Shown here piece by piece: positions 1-8,019 of a stretch of 24,309 nt of DNA (its first letter is position 1; each line of letters starts with the position of its first letter). Where the stretch lies: assembly GCA_031580945.1 (NCBI GenBank), contig JAVLBT010000029.1, positions 1-24,309 of the forward strand, in the 5' to 3' direction. The position numbers and the translations under genes were made by a program. The notes beneath the pieces are model-generated. The model worked only from the letters and a program-made list of their open reading frames with translations. It made no database searches and had not been told where the DNA came from. This DNA is from Gracilimonas sp031580945 (GTDB lineage Bacteria; Bacteroidota; Rhodothermia; Balneolales; Balneolaceae).

Positions 1-3000
1 TCGTGCTACTTGTTGTCCCAATACATTATAAACCGTCAACGTCACATTCGTTGCCTGTGGCAATGTAAAGTTAATGTTTGTTGTCGGGTTGAATGGATTC
101 GGATAGTTTTGGCTGAGTGTAAACTCTTGTGGAGTTGAGAGCACTTCTTCCTGTTCGTTAGATACAATTACACCATCATCTCCTGAACCACCACGGCGTA
201 CTACAACCGGACCTGATTCAGTAGCAAGAATGTATTCATCATACAGATCGTCATACACAGTATCTGCACGTACGAATCCACCGAACACAACATCGATTTT
301 GTTTGCATCATTGATGCGAACGTTGTGATCGGCACCAAAACCAGCTTCGTTATCTTGTCCGTTAACACCCATTTTGAATGCACCAACGCGGGCATCACCG
401 GCGCCGAATGAGAACGTTGCGGAATAAAGTGAGTCACCTGCAACCTCGTCACCGTCTTCACCAGCATCATTGAAGAATAAACCTGCAGCTTTTGCATCAT
501 CTTCAGTTACGCCCCAGTCTTCCCAGCCATTAGCCAGAAGTGGACCATTTCCGTATAACCATGAGATTGTTGAATCTGCACCGGTTCCGGTTTGTACATC
601 GGCAGGTAAAGCACCACTATCAGCGACCGTATAGAAAGCTGGTCTAAGGTCAACTTCGAATACTACTTCTGTAGCTTCTGTAAATACATCAGAAGGGGTA
701 ATACCATCATAATATGGAGCGTCTCCGGGAGCATTTTGTGCTAAATATTTACCCTCGAACAAACCATCTTCTGTTACTGTGATTTCTTTATCAGAACCGC
801 TTTCCCATGTAATGGACTCATCCGCATTCACAATGGTGAATTTATATAGATAAGTACTTGGTATTGGCTGGTCTGTATCGAAAGTTACAGTAGTTTCATA
901 TACGCCTTCCGTTTGTGTTTCCGTCATGGGATTGGAAGTAGCACTCCACCCATCAAAGGTACCTGTAGCAGATACAAATTCAGTTTCCGGATCAAAGTTT
1001 CCGTTTAATTCCTGAATAGACATATCAACACGGAAATAAAGTTCAACTTCGCCAAAAATGGCATCACTAAGGTCTCTATAGTCGAAATTCGGCATTTCAG
1101 CATCTAAGGTAGCATCTTCGGTAACCGTAATATTACGGTTCGTATTGTCAGTTGGCAGGTTCATTTCATACCCACCAGTGATACGACCTGAATTTGAATG
1201 AATAAAGAACTTATAGGCATAATCTCCAGCTGATAAAGACAGAGTTTTACTATAAATACCATCATCATCTGCATCCGTTAACGTGTCAGCAGCAGTATCC
1301 CATCCATTGATTGAACCTGGAATGGTAATGAAATCATCACCTGGTACAAATGCAGCCGAATCAATAATGTCATTCATATCGGCCTGGAAGGTAATGTCAT
1401 AATATCCAATCAAGTCATCTTCAAATCTTGGTGATATTTGAGAACCATTGAATGTTCCTACAACACCAATAATATCAAACTTAGATGGTGGAGTAACTCC
1501 AATTGCTTCTGTCTGAGCTAATAAACGAATTGGAACTTCATTATCCTCTTCCGTTGTAGCTGTTACGTTCGTTGAGCTTGCCTGAATGTCTTGAGGCCAA
1601 TCAGCTGGATTGGTTGTTAATCCATTGATTCTGACAAGTGTTCCCTGAATTCCCAATGTATCGGTTTCGGGGCTTCCTGCAGCTACAAACTCTTCATAAG
1701 TGATAACTCTTGGTGCTGGAACCTCATTACCTGAGTTAATTACAGTAATGTCGGTTTCTACATCTTCAACCACGATCTCTCGTAATCCATTAAATGTGTC
1801 CATCTCACCTGTAACTTGTACACTATCACCTGCACTTATATCTTTGGCTGGGGTGCCAAAGTCGAATATATTAAGCCCTTGTCCTTCATCTTGTATATAA
1901 AAAGAGGTTCTGGAATCAGACTCTAATGAAGGAGTTATGGCTATTCCTCGTACAGTTACTATAGTTCCATCAGTGCTGTCTTTTGCAGCATCAATCGAAA
2001 TTACATTTGCAGGTTCTTCGAAATTAGTATACGCTGCAAAGCCATTAACTCCATCCATAGCGAAAATGTTGAAAGAACCATCTTCATTAACTTTAGGATG
2101 AGCTTCTCCATGAATGGAACTGAAAGTATCATTATCATCTCCCATCAATGGAGATTCAGCAACAGTAACTGGGGATGTTGCATCGGATACATTATATACA
2201 TACACTCTTCCCGTTTTATTTCCGGTATCTGTACCATCAGGTCGGTAGGTGTAAACTGATAAATGATGCTCACCATCCAACATAAATGACTTCACGCCAT
2301 TTCTGGATCCAGTATAATCGGCAGAAGTAAACTGACTATCAGTTACATAAGCCCCGGAACTATCGTATCGTTTTGGTGATGTTCCATTACCTGTAACATA
2401 AAAATCACTGCTTCGACCTAACTCTAACGGAGTAGCATCGGTATTTGCGGGAAGCGAAGTATTGGATCCCGACAATGTGATTGTTTCAACGTCCCAGCTT
2501 GCTCCCTGATCGGATGTTGTTGCTACATAAATAATGCCTGGGTCACTAGAGGCTTCTGGCATCCAGATTTCAGCTGTATTATCTGCAACAGATCCAACAA
2601 CTGTAAATTTGTCTCCAACTCTACCTGAAACAGGAATAGTGGCCGAATCAGCGTAAGCACCGCCTTCCGAAGTCCACCAATATAGACGGAAAGGCGAATT
2701 AGGGCCTCCGCCAGATAAATTTCCTAAGAAAATCACCCCATCGTCAGAAACTTCGATATCATTCATAGAAAACGTACCGCCTCCAATTCCCGAAAGATCA
2801 AAAGCAGTAGCAGGGGTAACGTCATCGCCGGTCGTAGCATCCATCACACGGATGGTTGTGTTAGCGCGATCTGCAGCATAGATGCGTTCGTTACCGTCTA
2901 CTATACCATACGCCATTCCGCGTACAGAACCTACGGTAAACCAATCTGGTTTAGCTTCTTCAGCACCCGTACGGTCGGTTCGCTCCCAAACGGTATTTAG

Positions 3001-3090
3001 TACTTGTGCCTGAATATCCATTGTAAATGCAAGCATAATAAATGCACCCACAAAGACACCCAACAAGTGTTTTTGTATTAATTGTATCAT
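1..3090 (-). CDS. Large secreted multidomain protein with T9SS sorting domain (3' end cut off by window)
   Basis: An uninterrupted frame of 1030 codons opens at an ATG and runs off the left edge, so the last few dozen residues are missing. Residues 1 to about 28 form a signal peptide ending near DIQAQ. Residues 40-350 are rich in beta-strand-like repeats and recall a beta-propeller (GSVRGMAYG, RIYAADR). About 355-490 resembles an OB-fold module (FYIQDEGQG near 393). Two segments with GSINGWD (about 595) and GTFDGWS (about 709), each followed by a YKF strand, resemble CBM48/starch-binding-like beta-sandwiches. The visible C-terminus, from about 990, carries LSQNYPNPFNPTTNINF and VYNVLGQQVAR, the typical start of a T9SS type A sorting domain, so the protein is probably exported by T9SS and surface-anchored or released. 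No catalytic motif was recognised. It lies 192 bases after the PorV-like gene on the same strand and may belong to the same surface system. Confidence 0.85.
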   Translation of the reverse strand, partial: MIQLIQKHLLGVFVGAFIMLAFTMDIQAQVLNTVWERTDRTGAEEAKPDWFTVGSVRGMAYGIVDGNERIYAADRANTTIRVMDATTGDDVTPATAFDLSGIGGGTFSMNDIEVSDDGVIFLGNLSGGGPNSPFRLYWWTSEGGAYADSATIPVSGRVGDKFTVVGSVADNTAEIWMPEASSDPGIIYVATTSDQGASWDVETITLSGSNTSLPANTDATPLELGRSSDFYVTGNGTSPKRYDSSGAYVTDSQFTSADYTGSRNGVKSFMLDGEHHLSVYTYRPDGTDTGNKTGRVYVYNVSDATSPVTVAESPLMGDDNDTFSSIHGEAHPKVNEDGSFNIFAMDGVNGFAAYTNFEEPANVISIDAAKDSTDGTIVTVRGIAITPSLESDSRTSFYIQDEGQGLNIFDFGTPAKDISAGDSVQVTGEMDTFNGLREIVVEDVETDITVINSGNEVPAPRVITYEEFVAAGSPETDTLGIQGTLVRINGLTTNPADWPQDIQASSTNVTATTEEDNEVPIRLLAQTEAIGVTPPSKFDIIGVVGTFNGSQISPRFEDDLIGYYDITFQADMNDIIDSAAFVPGDDFITIPGSINGWDTAADTLTDADDDGIYSKTLSLSAGDYAYKFFIHSNSGRITGGYEMNLPTDNTNRNITVTEDATLDAEMPNFDYRDLSDAIFGEVELYFRVDMSIQELNGNFDPETEFVSATGTFDGWSATSNPMTETQTEGVYETTVTFDTDQPIPSTYLYKFTIVNADESITWESGSDKEITVTEDGLFEGKYLAQNAPGDAPYYDGITPSDVFTEATEVVFEVDLRPAFYTVADSGALPADVQTGTGADSTISWLYGNGPLLANGWEDWGVTEDDAKAAGLFFNDAGEDGDEVAGDSLYSATFSFGAGDARVGAFKMGVNGQDNEAGFGADHNVRINDANKIDVVFGGFVRADTVYDDLYDEYILATESGPVVVRRGGSGDDGVIVSNEQEEVLSTPQEFTLSQNYPNPFNPTTNINFTLPQATNVTLTVYNVLGQQVAR

Positions 3091-3282
3091 TTGTTCTCCA
3101 TTGTGTTCATGTTTTAGTTTTTAATGCCACCGCTTTAACGATAGCAGATATTATTCGTTTATATGATAATGGTTTTACCACTTAAACCTTGTGAAATATA
3201 TGCATCACAGATAATTATTGTGTCACGCCAAATTATCAAAGTATGAGTAAGTAAACGGTTCAAAAATCATTTCTAATTAATT

Positions 3283-4323
3283 TTAAAATCCAATCTCAAG
3301 TGTCCATAAAATAGGATCTTGAAGATACTCGTGGGCCATATAAGCCACTCCCAAATCAGCAGCGATACCACTGATTTCGTATTTCAGGCCAAAACCTGCA
3401 GTGAGTCCCTGATCTTCAATCTGTGATGCAAAGAGGCTGCGGTATCCACCTCGAATAAAAACCAATTCATTAAATCCATATTCAAAACCAAGGTCTATAC
3501 TTTCCGAGTTATCGCTTGGATGTTTGGCATCAACCGCAAATACCACTTTATGGTCATCCAAATCTAATGCATCTATAGCTAAACCTACGCGGAACATGAG
3601 TGGCATCGGCCAAGAATCAGTATCTAAGTATCCTTCAAGCCGGTCATTATTACCATTTTGTCCTTCAGCAATATCTATAGCCTGTCTCAGGTCATCACCG
3701 GTCATACGCATATCTGTTCCAAAATTGGTTATGGACATACCAATCCTTAGGTTCTTGAAATTAGATCGATAAAACATCCCCATATCCACAGCGAAGCCTG
3801 TGGCTGCCTCATTCCAAATTTTCTGTTGCACAAATTTTGTGTTGGCTCCAATAGAAAACTGATTAGTGATAAACCTTGAATAGGACACAGAAACAGATAG
3901 ATCTGTTGGGGTAAAGATCTCACCCGTTCCCCCGGGATTATCAATAGTGGTTACTTCAATATCACCGTAATTGAGCGCTCTGACAGATAATGCAAAATTA
4001 CCCGCGTTGCCGCCATTTATAATAACGGAAGCATCCTGTATCTGTGAATCTAAAAACCAATTCATATTTGAGAAGGATACCGTGGTTTTGTCCAGTTGTG
4101 CAAGTCCACCCGGATTCCAAAATATCGAACTACCGTCATTTGAAATTGCGGCATATGCCCCACCCATTGCAGACGCCCGAGCGCCTGATGTGATACTTAG
4201 AAATGGAGATGCGGTCGTACCAACTTTATCCTGTGCTTGCAGATTAAGGGTTAATACCAGGCTGCCTGCCAATAAAAAGCAGTACTTCAATAGCTTTCTT
4301 ATGTTCATCGCTTGCTTCTTCAT
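3283..4323 (-). CDS. PorV/PorQ-family outer-membrane beta-barrel protein
   Basis: A 346-residue protein with a signal peptide (about 1-31, ending LNLQAQ) followed by the features of the PorV/PorQ family: SGARASAMGGAYAA and a DGSSIFWNPGGLAQL segment near the N-terminus, then alternating strands typical of an outer-membrane barrel and a terminal Phe (LEIGF). In the family, PorV is the T9SS shuttle that carries cargo from the translocon to the attachment complex. This member may be the housekeeping PorV or, given its position, a paralogue dedicated to the neighbouring secreted protein; the sequence alone does not decide. The start ATG shares its A with the stop of the preceding gene (TAATG), which implies translational coupling. 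A second Met at residue 6 is an alternative start. Confidence 0.85.
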   Translation of the reverse strand: MKKQAMNIRKLLKYCFLLAGSLVLTLNLQAQDKVGTTASPFLSITSGARASAMGGAYAAISNDGSSIFWNPGGLAQLDKTTVSFSNMNWFLDSQIQDASVIINGGNAGNFALSVRALNYGDIEVTTIDNPGGTGEIFTPTDLSVSVSYSRFITNQFSIGANTKFVQQKIWNEAATGFAVDMGMFYRSNFKNLRIGMSITNFGTDMRMTGDDLRQAIDIAEGQNGNNDRLEGYLDTDSWPMPLMFRVGLAIDALDLDDHKVVFAVDAKHPSDNSESIDLGFEYGFNELVFIRGGYRSLFASQIEDQGLTAGFGLKYEISGIAADLGVAYMAHEYLQDPILWTLEIGF

Positions 4324-7300
4324 TATTTAATTAGTGCAATTTTTCCGGTTTTAGTACCCACTCCGGGGGCTTCCAAGTGATAAAAATAGATGCCGTATGC
4401 TACATCTAAGTTTTCACGGGTCCGAAGGTCCCAATCAATGAAACCTCTGTCGATAGCATCTTCATGGGTCAGTTCCCGAACAAGTTCGCCCCGAACAGTA
4501 AATATGCGGATCGTAGAGTTTTCAGGGACATTTTGAAATTGAATTTTACGTTCTCCCCGCCCACTGGTGATCGTAGGTGGAAGTTTTCCTTCCCAACTGG
4601 CCGCACTCACATAAGGATTTGGAACTACCCGAACTTGATCCAATAATTCTTGGGCTGTCTCTTCATCAACATCTGAAGCCTCAGTAGAATACGTATAGGT
4701 ATCATTGGAACGAAAAGCTTTATAGGTCTTAATCTCATATATATCACCCGCTTCAGGAAGGTCTCCGGTTGGCTCCCTGTTTGGTTGACCAAGAATAGTT
4801 TCATAAACAAACCTGACTTCGAAAGTGGCACTTAGCGAATCTCCAAAACTATCGTAGATATACACAAATTCACGGTCGCCTAATTCAGCATAAGTTGCAC
4901 CATTGGCATGCTCATTTGTTCCCTGGGTCTGATCAAATGCAAATGGGACTTCTTCACCGGTTGTAGTATTCGTGATTTTAAAGTTCACAGGTGTTGCAGG
5001 AGTATTTCTGGCACTTGGTCCGCGACCATTTACTGTGTCTAATGAAGTGGCTAGCACCTGATCTCCGAATTCAATTGCATAATCATAAGGTGCCGTGATA
5101 CCGGAAAATCTCCAAAATGGACTATTACTAAATGTACCCTCTCTAACTAATACATCAATATTTGTAGAGTCAGCTGGGTCAGCCCATCCAAGCTCATCTT
5201 GATTTATCCTGGTCTCGTCATTTCGAAAAGCCAATCTCATACCATCAAATATATTTGATTGAGCATCTGAAATCGGGGCGTTTGAAACAATGACATTCCC
5301 GTCATTTATCACGGAATATTGCGTTGCATTTAAATCATCATCACCTGAAAACCGAACTTCATAATTTGCATTGTCTCTCAGAAAGATCGGGTCCAGAACA
5401 TCTACAAAAACATCCCCTGTTGCAGAACCACTTGGGTGTGTTACTTCTCCAGCAACATTACCTTCTTGGTACCCTAATACCGGGGTATTTGGTTCAACTT
5501 CTACAACATTGATATCTGTTACGGTTGAGCCATCATCACGAATTGTAACTGCAAAATTGTTTTCAGCAGGATAAAAATCCTTACTTCCCCGGTCATAAGC
5601 CACCAATGCATAATAATAGGTCTGACCATTCACTACATTGGTATCTACAAAAGAATGTTGTAAGCCGGTATCATCGCCCAGATAAAAAGGAACACCCCGA
5701 ACCCGATCTGCCAAATCAGGATTATAATCATAGGCCGGATCATTTTCCCCAGTAGATGTATCTGCAGCTGGTTTCCAAAGGCCATTTATCCCATTATTTA
5801 AGTCAAATTGGGCAATGGGTTCTAAAAGGGCATCATTCCCAAATGCATCTGTAATTCGATCGGGATCCAGGAAGTTTGGATCGGTACTCTTGAAAAGTTT
5901 GTAACCTTCAAAGTCTTTCCCTAAGATCGGATCTTCACTTTCTTCTGCTAAACTATTCCAATATAACGTAACTTTTTCGTCACCAACGGCCGCTTTAAGC
6001 GTTGGTTTTTCCGGAGGGCGGGCAAAGCTATAGTTTCGATCATAGATCTCCTGTATAGTTTTCACATTGTTTGTGATATTCGCAAGATCCTCACCATAAA
6101 CGAGTGCAAGTGAAAATCGTAACGTTTGACCAGGTTCGAGACGGAAATAACCGGAACTAAAAATAAAGTCACCATCGACACCCCCTGCACCTTGATTCTG
6201 CTCTAATTCGTTATTGGTTGTGAAAAATCCAGGTGACATCGCGTTCCAAACCTGCTGATCCTCATTTAACCGAACAGCTCCAGGTGGGGTAAAGTAAAAG
6301 AAACTTGATAAGCCAACCTGATCGGTTTCATCTACATCCAGGCTTTCAAAATTAGGTTCACCTATATCAGGAACTCCATTACCTTCGCCTTCATCTCCGG
6401 TTCCTGAAACACCATCAGCCCCCACGTCATCGGTTAATGGATCCCAGTCACCATCATTATCAATGCCATCATCTGGTCGTTCATCCACCATTGGATTAAG
6501 TAAACCATATTCTAAAGAATCTTGCCGGGTTGGATTTCCATTTTCTCCTACCGCCTCAGCAAATCCTACAAAATTTTTGTAATAAAGAGGTGCATATGTG
6601 GATACAGATCCATCTAATTCCTGAAATCGTCTGGTACTGTGAAGTAATACATCTTCATCTATTATTCCATCGAGATCTTCGTCCAATAGATTTTTTTCAG
6701 TAACGGTAATTTCATCAATTTGTCCCTGTACCGTTTTTTTAGCCTCTTCTAATGTTATGCCAGGAGTCAAATTGTATTCTTGACCTTGGGAGGTAACTGT
6801 CATAGGCCCATTACCCATGTAAACTATAGACCGTTCGAAGGTCTGCTCATCAATCAGAATGATTGGATCTCCTTCATTTATGGTTCGGGGTTGAAAATCC
6901 TGTGCATTAAATTGAGAATTTTGTTGAGACCCAACCAGTGATGGATCTGTATATGGAAACCCTTCAACATTTAACTCATTGGGATCTCCATCGCCATCAT
7001 TATCGATACCGTCATTGGGATCACCGGGGCTTTCCATAAAAGCATAACCTACATAGCCAACATCGTTTCCATCCTGATTGGTCCCATCGGCATCCCACGA
7101 GTAAACGATCCTGTTACCTTGATCAAAAAATGCAAGGTCATCCTGTGTATCACCTGTTCCGGAATTTGCACTTTCACCGGCAGCGGTACCTACAACCAAT
7201 CCTACCGAAACCCTTGGATATGTTGTGGTACTTGTATTAGTGATCTCATAAATATAGAACATGGCATCCTGAGCCAGGAATTGACTCCATTGTAAACCTC

Positions 7301-8009
7301 GTACACTCATTGCCAAACCCTGTCCACCCCTACTTAGATCGGTGCTGTCTGGCCTGAAACCATAATTTTCCTGCATATATTTGTCATTGTGGTCATCAGC
7401 CCAAAAATAGGTTTCAAAATCCGCATTTTGGATTCCACGCCCAAAAAACCCATTCCATTCCACACTACCGTCAGGAGCAGTCCAAGTAGGTTGATCAGGC
7501 CAGCGGTCGGGCCAGGTTGATTCATCTGTACTTATTGCAGGTCGGTCATTTTCACCATCCATGTTTGCAAAACCGGGAATCGGTTCAAAAGCCCAAACCT
7601 CCGTTTGCCCGGGCCGTGCCCCCTGCCCTTGCCTGTCTCCCGGAGTGGTTACCGAATGTTGTATGAGTGTATCAGCCACACCATCACTATCGGTATCTAC
7701 CGGTACTTCAAGAGAAAGTACAGGAGATACATCTCCAATGTAATTTACCTCTGAGCCTCTTGGCCATTGCCCTCGAATTTCTCCAACTCCGGCAAGGTAA
7801 CCGGTATTTTCAAAAGTGATCCATACGCGATTACCGTCAGCTTCAGCGCTTTTACGAAACTCGCGGCTTGACCGATACTGCGGATCTAAAAGAAAGTCCG
7901 GTATTTGTTGTGCTTCCGCATATCCCTGAACTAATATGAGGATAGCGATGAGTGAAATTAATTTTAAGAATACTTGTTTCATACTTCTTAGGCTGTCGAT
8001 CAGATGCAT
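4323..8009 (-). CDS. Secreted surface protein with Ca-binding-like motifs, FN3-like domain and FlgD/T9SS-type C-terminus
   Basis: A 1228-residue exported protein. The signal peptide begins at Met10 (MKQVFLK followed by a hydrophobic stretch to GYAEAQ), so the true start may be the ATG at 7982 rather than 8009. Acidic motifs of the thrombospondin type 3 kind occur near residues 105-113 (DTDSDGVAD), 333-343 (DGIDNDGDGDP), about 442-453 (DEDLDGIIDED) and 513-524 (DDGIDNDGDWDP), suggesting Ca2+ binding. Residues about 663-825 look like a fibronectin type III domain (KVTLYWN, TYYYALVAYDRG). The last hundred residues (VRVVPNPYV, STIRIFTVRGELVREL, AYGIYFYHLEA, ending GKIALIK) match the FlgD-like or T9SS type A sorting fold. 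The gene begins 10 bases after the TonB receptor stop and is coupled to the PorV-like gene. It could be the surface partner of the receptor; no enzymatic site is visible. Confidence 0.8.
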   Translation of the reverse strand: MHLIDSLRSMKQVFLKLISLIAILILVQGYAEAQQIPDFLLDPQYRSSREFRKSAEADGNRVWITFENTGYLAGVGEIRGQWPRGSEVNYIGDVSPVLSLEVPVDTDSDGVADTLIQHSVTTPGDRQGQGARPGQTEVWAFEPIPGFANMDGENDRPAISTDESTWPDRWPDQPTWTAPDGSVEWNGFFGRGIQNADFETYFWADDHNDKYMQENYGFRPDSTDLSRGGQGLAMSVRGLQWSQFLAQDAMFYIYEITNTSTTTYPRVSVGLVVGTAAGESANSGTGDTQDDLAFFDQGNRIVYSWDADGTNQDGNDVGYVGYAFMESPGDPNDGIDNDGDGDPNELNVEGFPYTDPSLVGSQQNSQFNAQDFQPRTINEGDPIILIDEQTFERSIVYMGNGPMTVTSQGQEYNLTPGITLEEAKKTVQGQIDEITVTEKNLLDEDLDGIIDEDVLLHSTRRFQELDGSVSTYAPLYYKNFVGFAEAVGENGNPTRQDSLEYGLLNPMVDERPDDGIDNDGDWDPLTDDVGADGVSGTGDEGEGNGVPDIGEPNFESLDVDETDQVGLSSFFYFTPPGAVRLNEDQQVWNAMSPGFFTTNNELEQNQGAGGVDGDFIFSSGYFRLEPGQTLRFSLALVYGEDLANITNNVKTIQEIYDRNYSFARPPEKPTLKAAVGDEKVTLYWNSLAEESEDPILGKDFEGYKLFKSTDPNFLDPDRITDAFGNDALLEPIAQFDLNNGINGLWKPAADTSTGENDPAYDYNPDLADRVRGVPFYLGDDTGLQHSFVDTNVVNGQTYYYALVAYDRGSKDFYPAENNFAVTIRDDGSTVTDINVVEVEPNTPVLGYQEGNVAGEVTHPSGSATGDVFVDVLDPIFLRDNANYEVRFSGDDDLNATQYSVINDGNVIVSNAPISDAQSNIFDGMRLAFRNDETRINQDELGWADPADSTNIDVLVREGTFSNSPFWRFSGITAPYDYAIEFGDQVLATSLDTVNGRGPSARNTPATPVNFKITNTTTGEEVPFAFDQTQGTNEHANGATYAELGDREFVYIYDSFGDSLSATFEVRFVYETILGQPNREPTGDLPEAGDIYEIKTYKAFRSNDTYTYSTEASDVDEETAQELLDQVRVVPNPYVSAASWEGKLPPTITSGRGERKIQFQNVPENSTIRIFTVRGELVRELTHEDAIDRGFIDWDLRTRENLDVAYGIYFYHLEAPGVGTKTGKIALIK

Positions 8010-8019
8010 ATTAAATCAA

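Noticed and set aside
201..500. A minus-strand 99-codon ORF inside the large T9SS gene.
   Set aside because: It is an out-of-frame shadow of the 1030-codon frame, which has signal peptide and sorting-domain motifs throughout.
3251..3262. GTAAACGGTTCA in the gap upstream of the large T9SS gene, as a further LacI-type operator.
   Set aside because: It has the central CG and AA/TT core but its arms are not symmetric and it does not match the 14-mer found at 10730 and 10914.
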